This document shows positions 17,749 through 62,835 of a stretch of DNA of 64,000 nucleotides, in pieces. The stretch lies in NCBI GenBank assembly GCA_963576565.1, contig OY755046.1, positions 71,169,719 to 71,233,718 of the forward strand, in the 5' to 3' direction. The position numbers were made by a program, and so were the translations under genes. The DNA is from Aspidapion aeneum. Lineage: Eukaryota; Arthropoda; Insecta; Coleoptera; Brentidae. The notes below the pieces were generated by a model. That model saw only the letters and a program-made list of their open reading frames with translations. It did no database searches and had not been told where the DNA came from. How positions within the stretch are numbered: position 1 is the stretch's first letter; each line of letters starts with the position of its first letter.

Positions 17749-18251
17749 TATTTGTAAAGAACTTAGGTTGTAAGAAATATAATAGGTACCTATAGATATA
17801 AGAAAGAAATAGATGTAGCTGTAGGGGTCTTTTGGTACTTTATAAGTGATCCACTTTTTCAAGAATTCCATTGGCTTTTTTAAATTTTATATTATTTCTT
17901 TCTTTTTATTTGAGTCACTGGATAATTCCAATGAGTTATGGGTCATATAGGTACTCATTAATAATTCTAAACTTAAACAATTCATTATACTTTTTTTATT
18001 TCCTTGTGGATCACAAATTTTAAGTAAAGTTGATACCGTTTACTGTCTTTTATCTTTAGATTAAAATAATAATTTAATTCTTAAAATTACCACGGCGCAA
18101 ATTATGCTTTTACAGTTTTTTTTAAATTTTTTTATTGCGTCTGTGGTTTTTAAGGAACTCGGCAAAAAAGTATGGCATAAAAGCCATTTGTTTATCTGCA
18201 AAAGGTAACCTGGTGTGGGGCCATATACTAGGCATCATTGCACATCAGCTC
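17749..18251. other. Intergenic, upstream flank of the RNA-like units
   Basis: AT-rich, no feature recognised. If the downstream units are independent RNA genes their promoter would lie near the right end. Confidence 0.4.
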
Positions 18252-18600
18252 GTCTAGTTGTTGACCTCGAAGTACCACAAGTAACTATATGGTTCCTTTG
18301 TGGATACGGTGCATGAGGCGTCAAATGCGTGCGGTTTGGAGTTTAATAAATCCGAACTTTCTCGTGAGTACCGCGTTCTGGGGTCACCGGCAGGTCGCAC
18401 TGGAGGCCTGTTCCCAAACGCGGTACGAACGGGCTTGTTTTTTAAAGCTTTTAGTAAGCTTCTGACCAATCAATCTTGGGCTTATGTAGATGCACCGCAG
18501 TAGAGTGAGATGGCTAGACCTTTGGACACGGCTTCAGTGAAAGCCATTTTAATTTTACTTACATAATTTTTTTCTATAAGGTCACTTTTATTCCTGTATC
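18252..18600 (+). ncRNA. Candidate structured RNA unit A (copy 1), unknown family
   Basis: Homologous to 19197-19562. Features seen: an 8-bp long-range helix CGGTGCAT (18307-18314) with ATGCACCG (18490-18497). Within it a 10-bp helix GTACCGCGTT (18368-18377) with AACGCGGTAC (18417-18426), capped by CAGG (18391-18394) with CCTG (18407-18410) around a conserved tcgcactggagg loop. Next is a small AAGC/GCTT hairpin. A 61-base block (18488-18548) is identical in both copies while flanks differ by roughly a quarter. In copy 2 the inner helix is CAAG/CTTG, a compensatory change. I do not recognise the family. A minus-strand 21-codon frame in the identical block is an alternative explanation. RNA status is inferred, not shown. 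Confidence 0.5.
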
Positions 18601-18834
18601 AAATTTTTTAAAGTTACTCATGATTTATTTCTTGAATCATAAACAATTTTAGGTTTTTTTTTAAGTAGTTAAATCCAATATCAAACAGTTGGTATTTTTG
18701 GCACAGTTTTAAATATTCTTGGCTTGTTTTTTTTTCAGTAAAAGTGACTGACTATGTAAATTTGTTAATGTAGGACATTATTTTTTCAAAATTGTTAATA
18801 TAAATTAATTGTTGGGCGGTGTGTAGTATGCTGA

Positions 18835-19055
18835 ACCAGTGTCGTATATGTCTTTTGGATGCTTCTGTCATCCACGAGGGTTATTCGGAACAGATATATG
18901 CAGACGCTTTTATTGCACTGCTGTGCCGAGATTTGGTGGTACCGGTGCATCGGTTATCATGCTAATTTGCTAGTTCCATTGCACTTAAAGAGTTTTTATT
19001 TCGATTTTCAACTAATTTGTCAATTTCCAGCGGTGCTAGACTTTTAAATATACTC
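18835..19055 (+). ncRNA. Candidate structured RNA unit B (copy 1), unknown family
   Basis: Pairs with 19864-20050 as the second member of a tandem A-B duplication. The most alike part is ggtaccggtgcatcgg in this copy against ggtattggtgcatcag in the other. It is closed by CCGA (18926-18929) with TCGG (18950-18953) here, and CTGA with TCAG in copy 2: a C-G pair replaced by a T-A pair. The word acagatata and a ctagttccattg-like tail are also shared. No coding frame is conserved. Confidence 0.4.
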
Positions 19056-19196
19056 TGGTGCAACTTTTTAAAACTATTCGCGCCTGCTGAGGTAACTTGG
19101 TTTAAGAAGAATGGACAAAAGATAAATTTGCTCTGTTAATCTGGACCAACACGCTAACGGAGACATTTGGCAACGGTGTCGTTGTACTTAAGCTAG

Positions 19197-19562
19197 TCTA
19201 GTTGTTGATCTCGAATAACGCAAGTAACTATCCTGTATGGTTGCTGGGCTCGTGCCCTGCGTATACGGTGCATGAGGCGTCAAATGTGCGGGAGGTTTGG
19301 AGTTTTCTAAATGCGAACTTTCTCGTTATGATTGTGTTTTGGGCCCCCAGCAAGTCGCACTGGAGGCTTGTTCCCAAGCGCGGTACTAGCGGGTTTGTTC
19401 TTTCAAGCTTTTAATTCGCTTCAAAACAACCAATCTTTGAGCTTATCGAGATGCACCGCAGTAGAGTGAGATGGCTAGACCTTTGGACACGGCTTCAGTG
19501 AAAGCCATTCTAATTTCGCCTACAAATTTTTGTCTATAAGGTCACTTTTTTTCCTGTGTCAA
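19197..19562 (+). ncRNA. Candidate structured RNA unit A' (copy 2)
   Basis: Second copy of unit A, about 945 bp downstream. The outer helix CGGTGCAT (19266-19273) with ATGCACCG (19451-19458) is unchanged. The inner hairpin is CAAG (19351-19354) with CTTG (19367-19370). The middle helix survives mainly through G-U pairs if read as plus-strand RNA (left strand near 19331-19340 against gcgcggta near 19378-19385). A local GGGCTCGTGCCC hairpin at about 19248-19259 is specific to this copy. The identical block is 19449-19509. Confidence 0.5.
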
Positions 19563-19863
19563 TTTTTTTTAACTTTATTCAAATTTTGTTTCTTTATTTT
19601 AATGGATCATAAAGAAATTTATCTCTCTTGCTTTTTATCCAGTTTTTATCTTCTGTTTAAGTATATGGTCCAAACCTTTAAAAACAGTTTTAAATAAGTA
19701 TTATTTCTTGCTTTTATATCTTTTCACTACAAATAAGTGACTTTTTCAAAAACCTAATTAACATAAATTAAACACGCAATATTTTTTAATTTTTTTAAAA
19801 TGTTTTGTTTTAAATTGTCGAGCGGGTACAATAGCGCTTGCGCGAAGGCGGCTTAGGCTTAGC

Positions 19864-20050
19864 TTGACATCGAGTCCGGTGCTGTCAGTGTCTTCATGGA
19901 GATCGTCTGCGATCCGCAAAAGGGCAACTTGATGCACAGATATAAACTAAGCTTTTTATCTAGCTGGTGTGCTGATATGGGTGGTATTGGTGCATCAGTT
20001 TCCATGAAGCTTTGCCTAGTTCTATTGCTTTTTAACGCTTTCATCAGTTT
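19864..20050 (+). ncRNA. Candidate structured RNA unit B' (copy 2)
   Basis: Second copy of unit B. The CTGA (19972-19975) and TCAG (19995-19998) helix replaces CCGA/TCGG of copy 1. More diverged in its 5' half than the A units are from each other. Confidence 0.4.
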
Positions 20051-20277
20051 TCTAAAAATAAACTAAACACAAACTATTTTAAAAAGTACCTTAGGTTTAA
20101 GCAGCAGCTTAGGGCCTAAATAAGTTTCGCATAGGTTTTTAAAAATTATTGAAATGTAATGGTTTTTAGAATAGGGGTAGAAAGTATACATAACAAACAA
20201 AATTTTTCGCATTTTTATTTGTTGGAGTAATAGAATACTTTGATTGCTAATGTTTTTGTATTGTTCTTTTGCCTAGC

Positions 20278-20364
20278 GCCATCTATTCGCGAGAGTTCAA
20301 ATTAATTAAGTATTTCGCCCCTTAGTGGATAGATGGCGGATACTTTCGTAGTTTGTTCGCACTA
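20278..20364. promoter_or_regulatory. Motif cluster upstream of EXOSC1 shared with ATPsynbeta upstream region
   Basis: Holds gcgccatcta (20278), its near inverse tagatggcgga (20331-20341) and the exact 18-mer CGTAGTTTGTTCGCACTA (20347-20364), also found at 14854-14871. It sits about 490-575 bp upstream of the EXOSC1 ATG. It could be a promoter module or the relic of an old repeat. Confidence 0.4.
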
Positions 20365-20853
20365 TATTATGTGTCCACCGGTCAAGAGATGGAGCCAGAT
20401 AAGAGGCGTGCGTTTGAACTACATCAAAAAAAGCCGGCTGTCCATAGAACGTAATATCTGCGCGGAATTTTTTTTCTCAGGCTTGGATTGGTCCAACTTT
20501 TTAAATCAACCAATCAGAGCCCTCGGAAGGATAATACCCTCCATGGACACCCAGCCAAAGATTAGCTGATTTTACAAGACGTTAAAAAGCAAATCGGGAT
20601 CAAATATCTTAACTGCGCATGTATCTTATTATCTTTTTCCCTCTTATATAAATTGTTTGCCTCTCTCTTCAAAAAATATTGACCATAACCTAGAATAATT
20701 TTGTTTATTTTAAATTTATTTAAAAAGCTTTTTTATTACCTTAAAATAGACATAAACTTGTGTTCGCGTAAGTACATATTTTACTAAACATTTTAAAATA
20801 TGCATATTTTTACATATATTTTATTTTAGTAGAGCTAAACCCAATTTGCCACA

Positions 20854-21486
20854 ATGAAAGATGAGCCTTTAATTTGCCTTCCAGGACAGCGGCTATCAAT
20901 TGCAGATGAGACTTATACCGCAGGTAGAGGCACGTATCAAAGACAGGGTTATATTTATGCTACATTAGCAGGTTTGGTGGATATTATTGAAAAAGACAAC
21001 ATAAAAGTTATTGAAGTGCGTTCCAGTGGTGAACAGACAGTAATACCAACTCAAGGTGATGTAGTGACAGCTCAAGTCTACATTATAACCCAACAGTTTG
21101 CCAAATGTTACATTAAATGTGTAGGAGACACTGTGTTACGCAGCCCATTAAAAGCTGTAGTCAGAAAAGAGTATGTTAGGGCCCAAGAAAAAGACAAAGT
21201 AGAGATATACAAGAGTTTCCGGCCTGGAGATGTTATTTTAGCTAGAGTCCTTCCGATAACAGAAGCACACACATACCAACTAACAACAGCAGAGAACGAA
21301 CTTGGTGTTGTAACAGCTCATAGTGAACATGGATATACCATGGTGCCTGTAAGTTGGACAGAAATGCAGTGCCCAAAAACTTTTGTTAAAGAACCCAGGA
21401 AGGTGGCCAAAGTGGTGCCAGAAAATATTGACATTCAGGGCTTGAGTTTGGATCAAGTCGCTGATGCTATGGATGTAAATACTTAA
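20854..21486 (+). CDS. EXOSC1: Exosome complex component CSL4 (EXOSC1)
   Basis: Cap subunit of the RNA exosome, the 3'-5' RNA degradation complex of nucleus and cytoplasm. It is a 210-residue uninterrupted coding region, close to the family's usual ~195. The N-terminal domain holds CLPGQRL (residues 8-14) and GTYQRQGYIYATLAG. The S1 RNA-binding domain spans roughly 65-150. The family hallmark EKDKVEIYKSFRPGDVILA is at about 112-130, then LTTAENELGVVTAHSE and the C-terminal MQCPKTFVKEPRKVAKV. The start is set by ATG in a cacaATGAAAG context after stop-rich sequence. A GTAAGT at 20768 and a tttattttag ending at 20829 could bound a 62-bp 5' UTR intron. AATAAA follows the stop by a few bases (about 21493). 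It is intronless in its coding part, which may reflect intron loss. Confidence 0.96.
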   Translation: MKDEPLICLPGQRLSIADETYTAGRGTYQRQGYIYATLAGLVDIIEKDNIKVIEVRSSGEQTVIPTQGDVVTAQVYIITQQFAKCYIKCVGDTVLRSPLKAVVRKEYVRAQEKDKVEIYKSFRPGDVILARVLPITEAHTYQLTTAENELGVVTAHSEHGYTMVPVSWTEMQCPKTFVKEPRKVAKVVPENIDIQGLSLDQVADAMDVNT

Positions 21487-21499
21487 TCTTTAAATAAAA

Positions 21500-22164
21500 A
21501 AAAAATCATAAATTCAGGTTTTTGTTGTTTTTGGCACTTTTCTTTGCAGAGAAACAAAATAACTTTATATTCTATTATTTTTAACTTATATTAAATCTCA
21601 CAATACTTTGGAAATGTTTCTATATTCTGAATTAAGGGCACTGATGAAATCAAAGAAATCTCAAGGATCTACTAGGAACGAACATGTTGCGATTGACCTA
21701 CAATGCTGAAAAATCAATACCCTCTCCTCTTTTGTCAAAACGTGGCGTGCGTCATTTCGCCATCTTGGCTTTTGTGTTGTGCTCAATTTTGTGCTGTGCA
21801 ATTTTATGTCCCAACCAAAAAGGGGCGAAGTTCCATTCCTTGCTGAAATTGAGTGGATATTTTTGAAATTATTTTGTTCTATGATTCTGTGGTCCTATAA
21901 ATGGTATTTACTGATTATTTTTCTCTGTTTTCTGGGATTTTTGCGCGGCTTTTATCCTCGACCATTCGAATTAATAGGGCTTCTTTTATGTAATCAACAC
22001 CTAAATACTGTTTATTAGAAACTTGATGCTATATACAAAAACAAATAAAACTGCTGCATATGTGGTGTTCTGTATGCACATGTATAATATGGCAATCCAA
22101 ACCAGAAACATTCTTAATTTTTATTTTAGATTTAAAAATCTTGAAGGCATCTAAATGAAAAAAA
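21500..22164. promoter_or_regulatory. Region between EXOSC1 and the zinc-finger gene; probable promoter
   Basis: Only 678 bp separate the EXOSC1 stop from the next ATG in the same direction. Contains cgccatcttggc near 21757, similar to cgccatct words in the other upstream regions. No TATA box or splice signal stands out. The two short open frames here have no recognisable content. Confidence 0.35.
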
Positions 22165-57205
<35,041 letters not shown>

Positions 57206-58149
57206 AAACCCAAAACGGGAAAACTAAAACCACGAAAACAGTAGGTAATTATAAAAATTTAAAAATAAAATGTTATTTTTTTTTATAGAATTACCGAACC
57301 AAATATTTGTTGAAATATATTTTCATTATTTTGGCAGTTGTATAGACAGGGATTCGTTTTAAATACTTTTTGCCGATTAAGTTAAGAATGAATGTAAATA
57401 AATTAATGTTAAATGCCAAGTTTTACTTAAAGAATCTAGAATAGTAAAACTAAGATTATAACAATTTTTAGCATTTTCAATTTCTTCAAGTATTGCCTTG
57501 CTTTTGACATATACCGAGTAGTCCACCCATCTCGGAACATACATTAAAATCAGTGACAGTTTCTCCATAAATGTACTTGCACTTTAAAAATATTAAAATT
57601 TGATCATTCTTTAATTAATAATTTCATCATAAAGTATCAATAAACCCCAAAAAAAATTCACTAAAGACCTGAATACTAACTAGAAATTAATACCCGATAT
57701 ATGTGTTTGTGTCGCGCTTAACTGGACCCAAATTCTGTGCACTGTAGATGTTTATATGTCGCATTTTAATTCTGAAATATAGAAAGAGAGGACATGTCCC
57801 TATAAAATTTTACAATACACAGGATCTGGGCCTTACTTCGGTTCGTGCTCTCGTTTAAATTAGTGCACTGAGACAACTTGGCGTTATCGGTCGGGCCGTA
57901 TTGTTTTGATTTCGACAATTTCCTAGTTACGAGAATGGCGGAAGTTTCTAATTCTGATAGCATTAGCGTGCAATATTAAAATTTTCTTTACCACAATGGA
58001 TGGGAACAGATTAACTGCCAGAAATAAAATTTCGGACTTCCATTGTTTTTATCTATTTTAAAACACGACGTCTCGGTTAGTAAGTATCTCTAAGCGTTTT
58101 CAAGTGGAAACTAAACAATCTAGTCTCTAGGCTACTACTTATACGACCC
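57206..58149. other. 3' UTR/intergenic after the zinc-finger gene
   Basis: Candidate poly(A) signals aataaa near 57265 and 57639. Between 57770 and 58030 lies unassigned sequence with a 14-codon ATGGCGGAAG frame. No gene recognised. Confidence 0.4.
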
Positions 58150-58745
58150 GCCCCCTTTTTTAATCCTAAGACGCCTGTTTTTCTTAAGGAGTGGTTTCCA
58201 TATGTTTGGTATGTCCATGCTTGGTTGACTGAAAACTTCTTTATTCTGCATTATAAACGCAGCTTCAATAAACGCTCGTTTTCGCCAATGCGACTCCTTA
58301 TGCAAAACTTTAGCTTCTGACCACTGAATCCTGTGATCATTTGACTATGCATGATCCGCTAAACCGGATTTTTCAATATTCCCTAATTGGGTACTTGTTA
58401 GATGTTCATTTACTCTAACCTGAAGAGGGCGTTTCGTTTCACCCACATATGATTTACCACACTCACACGGGATTTGGTAAATACATTCCTTATTATTTGA
58501 GAAATTTTCTGGTTTTGTTGTAGTTACTAAACTCCATATCGTATTTCCCGATGAAAATACTGTTTTTATATTATAGTGCTTTTCTATTCGTCTTATGTTT
58601 TCTGAAATCCCTTGAACATAAGTAAAGTTAATAACACCCAACGGATTATTACTCTGAGAATTTGTTACATTTGGTTTGTTTTTAATTTTAGAGATCGTTG
58701 AGTTTATTAATTCTAAACTCAACGATTTTAACTGCCCTGGCAATG
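58150..58745 (-). pseudogene. Penelope-like element fragment, GIY-YIG endonuclease, with stop
   Basis: From 58743 the minus strand reads an extended linker then CIYQIPCECGKSYVGETKRP, VNEHLTSTQLGNIEKSGLAD: the GIY-YIG-type endonuclease region of Penelope-like retroelements. At HA the next codon is TAG (about 58345), where a Trp is usual. In the same frame it continues DHRIQWSEAKVLHKESHWRK, RAFIEAAFI and a basic tail to about 58150. The reverse transcriptase is absent: a 5'-truncated dead copy. Confidence 0.9.
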
Positions 58746-58875
58746 TTATCTATTGAGAAAAAAATTATTCAAGAAATTCCAAAGTTCAATAAATTGGTTA
58801 TGGAAGAATTTATTTCAAAAAAGGACAAACGCCTTAATTTTCAATACAAAACGTGTTTGTGTCATATAAAAACTA
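58744..58875 (+). other. Orphan exon-like frame beside the Penelope fragment
   Basis: Plus strand, IEKKIIQEIPKFNKLVMEEF onward to CLCHIKTR followed by GTATGA, a donor-like site. Protein-like composition, no clear acceptor, family unknown. Possibly an exon of an unseen gene or element coding. Confidence 0.25.
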
Positions 58876-58931
58876 GGTATGATACATTTATCATTTATTT
58901 ATAGAAACAATAATAATAGATATCTAATATC

Positions 58932-60378
58932 CATTAACATATTAACCGGAGGAGACTAGGAAATAAACAAAAAAATCGGTCGTTTAGATAAACAATTTGT
59001 TTTAAAAAACGTACTTCTGCAGAAAAGAACTCATCGACTATTTTTGTTTGGTCCATAGAAAACTCTATTTTCTTTCTCTTTAAGAATCACCAAAATTATC
59101 CGATCTTTCCTTTACTTTTATTTATTTTTTAAACCAATGCACCGGAAAAAGACGAAACTGTTCTTCTTACAAACCCTTACCAGATTAATTATACACGACC
59201 AAATATGGATATATAACAAGCGGTGATAACTTTAACTTGTGCTTCCAGCATTTATTTTGCTACTCCTTCGTTTTCCTTTATTAAACCAGTGCGAGAGAAA
59301 AAAACAAAACTATTCTCGATTACAGTCCCTCACTAAAACAAAGGAATTAGAAAGATGCCGCAATCGTCTAGGCCCGCGTAAAGTATATTATTTTGTTCCT
59401 CTTTTGTTAAACTGATGCGAGAAAAAGAGACAAAACTATTCTTGATTAGAAGGTAGTCCCTTTGGACCCATTAGTATTTTGTAAAGGGTCAATGCGGCGT
59501 TTTTGACCTGTCTCTTTACGGTTCGGAATTGTTTTCGTGTTTTTTCTTAAAATATATTTTCGATCTGGACTCAAATTTAATCTTAAAAGACTTTAAAATG
59601 GTGTGAGAGTGCATTTTGTGCTAAAATCTCGACTATTTTAATCCAGAAGTTTCGTTTTACAAGTAAGTTAAATAACTTGTTTGACCTTCAAAACAAAACA
59701 AAGACCAGTGCCGTAAAAATCGATATAAAATCAGAAAAAAATTTTTTGGGTATTATATAAATAATTATTTATTTGTTCAAACTGTTTAAACATAAGTTTA
59801 GTTAAAAATGTACAGGGTGTCCCAAGTTTTGGTGTTTTGATACTTTTAACTGAACTACGAGCCTTGATTTTCAACAGATAAGGTAAAAAAGGTATCTTAT
59901 TAATATGGAAAGTAATTTTTTTATGTATACCTTTTTTATTTAACCGTTTTTTTTGTGTAAACAGTTTTTTTAGATTTGGATTGAGGCAATTTTTTAGGTT
60001 GGGTTAGTCCTTTTTACCTACTCTGAAATTTTAACGTTGTCTAACCTAAAATAAAATACACCAAGCTAAAAGCATCCTAATCAAACATCTAATTGTCAAT
60101 GGGTATCTATTCAGCTGTAAACTAAATTAAATTGCTTGTTTTAATAAGTTAGGTATTTACTTTTAATAAATAAATATTTTGCCGCCGTCACTGGTAAATC
60201 GATCGACCATAAAGAATAAACATACGTCTACTGTGTGTCGCACAGCGTTGCCATCGTCTTTCCAAAAAATATTTCTATTCTTTTCCAACTTATTGAAGCA
60301 TCTAGGGGTCAAATCGAATTGTTTTGATGAATGAATTTTTGCCGCGGTTCCTGGTCTCCTCCGGTTAATACGTTAATG
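58932..60378. mobile_element. TIR element, 8-bp target duplication, copy 2
   Basis: Same TIRs as 44046-45400 and exact duplication ctaatatc (58924-58931, 60379-60386). Contains about 95 bp (59891-59985) that copy 1 lacks. Otherwise only scattered differences, so both insertions are recent. Confidence 0.95.
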
Positions 60379-60386
60379 CTAATATC

Positions 60387-60974
60387 TAAATAAAATATCA
60401 AACTTTTTAATTATATGATGTCCCAAAAAATTTTCGCCTGCGGCGCAATTTTTTTTTGGGTCTGCACGCCCAACGTTTTACCTCACGCTCTGCAACTGAG
60501 AGGAACAGATAAAAGCAGGTTCTTAAAAAAACAACACATTCTGAAAGGAGTCTTTCCCAACCATCTGTAATTTATTTCAAAGTTCTTGCAAATTATTGGC
60601 GCTATTATGCTCGTAAACTCTATTTTTAATGTAACTCCACAAAAAGAATCATTGGGAGCAATATTGGGCGATTCCGCTGGACATAAGAGTTCCCCGTGTG
60701 CTTGTTCGTCGATTTTAAATTGGGCGACAAAATTCCTATGTTCCTAGTTGCATTGTCCTCTCTGTATGTCAACTATAGTCTTATAAATTTATAAGGTAAA
60801 ATTAATAGACCTATTTTATTTTTAAAAAAATCTTTTTATATTTTTTAAAATCCATACAAAAATATTATGTACTATTATTTAGCAAGGAATGTATATAGCT
60901 AGCTACATTGTATTAACTTATGTAAAACACTGTTTAACAAATAAAGTAGCAGCAAGTAGTCATTTAATAAATTG
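60387..60974. other. Intergenic, no gene seen
   Basis: No coding or repeat feature beyond AT richness; a tcgcctgcggcgca patch near 60435. Confidence 0.4.
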
Positions 60975-62790
60975 TATCAACCTTTGAATAAATCAATATT
61001 TATTTAATTTTGATTGAACCATTCAGTCAATATTTTTAATTAAATCATTTTTCAATATATTGTTATTCAATCAAAAGTATCTAAGTAAAATATATATCAA
61101 TCATAGTTTTAATTGAATCATATTAAATTATTATTCAATTATCTTTTAAATCAATAATAAATTAACTTTTGAGTGAACCATTTAATCAACCTCTAATTGA
61201 ATAATTTTTCAATACATTGTTATTCAATCAAAAGTATCTAATTATAATAATTTTTCAATCATAGTTTAATTGAATCATATTAAATTGATTCAATAACCTT
61301 TTAAATCAATATTAAATTATCTTTTGATTGATAATTGAATAATTTTTCATTACATTGTTATTCAATTAAAAGTATCTAATTTTAATAATTTTTCAATCAT
61401 AGTTTAATTGAATCATATAAAATTGCTTCAATAACCTTTTAAATCAATATTAAATTATTTTTTAATTGAACCATTTAATCAACCTTTAATTGAATAACTT
61501 TTAAATACATTGTTATTCAATCAAAAGTATCTAATTAAAATAATTATTCAATCAAAGTTTATTTCAATCATATTAAATTATTCAATCGTCCCTTAAATCA
61601 ATATTAAATCAATATTAAATTAACTTTTGATTGAACCATTTGATTAACCTTTAATTGAATAACTTTTAAATACATTGTTATTCAATCAAAAGTATCTAAT
61701 TAAAATAATTATTCAATCAAAGTTTATTTCAATCATATTAAATTATTCAATCGTCCCTTAAATCAATATTAAATCAATATTAAATTAACTTTTGATTGAA
61801 CCATTTGATTAACCTTTAATTGAATAATTTTTCAATACATTATATTCAATCAAAAGTATCTAAGTAAAATATATATCAATTATAGTTTTAATTGAATCAT
61901 ATTAAATTATTATTCAATCATCTTTTAAATCAATATTAAATTAACTTTTGAGTGAACCATTTAATCAACCTTTAATTGAATAATTTTTCAATACATTGTT
62001 ATTCAATCAAAAGTATCTAATTACAATAATTTTTCAATCATAGTTTAATTGAATCATATTAAATTGATACAATAACCTTTTAAATCAATATTAAATTATC
62101 GTTTGATTAAACCATCTAATCAACCTTTAATTGAATAATTTTTTAATAATTGTTATTCAATCAAAAGTATTTAATTAAAATATTTATTTAATCAAAGTTT
62201 AATTGAATCATTAAATTATTCAATCGTCCTTTAAATAAATTTCAATCGTCCTTTAAATAAATATAAAATTAAATTTTGATTGAACCATTTGATTAACCTT
62301 TAAATGAATAATTTTTCAATACATTATTATTCAATCAAAAGTATCTAAGTAAAATATATATCAATCATAGTTTTAATTGAATTATATTAAATTATTATTC
62401 AATCATCTTTTAAATCGATGTTAAATTAACTTTTGATTGACCCATTTAATCAAGCTTTAATTGAATAATTTTTCAATACATTGTTATTCAATCAAAAGTA
62501 TTTAATTAAAATAATTATTCAATCAAAGTTTCAATCATCTTTTAAATCAATATTAAATTAACTTTTGATTGAACCATTTAATCAAACTTTAATTGAGTAA
62601 TTTTTCAATACATTGTTATTTAACAAAAGTATCTATTTAAAATCATTATTCTGTTAAAGTTTATATAAATCATTATTTATATATTTTTTAAATGATTTAT
62701 AATTCAAATAACTTTTGAATAAATTAGTGTTCAATCACTTTTTGAATTAATATTTAATTGAATTTTTATTTAGGCACCTTTGATTGAAAA
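60975..62790. repeat. AT-rich tandem array, ~140-165 bp units, ~11 copies
   Basis: Units share ttattcaatcaaaagtatct, cttttgattgaaccattt and aacctttaattgaataa. The word attcaatcaaaagtat recurs about every 150 bp. Units are dominated by ttgaat/attcaa inverted words. The array ends about 45 bp from the RanBP1 stop. Confidence 0.9.
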
Positions 62791-62835
62791 ATCATTCATT
62801 TAATGCAATCACTTATAATATTGACTTACCAAAGT

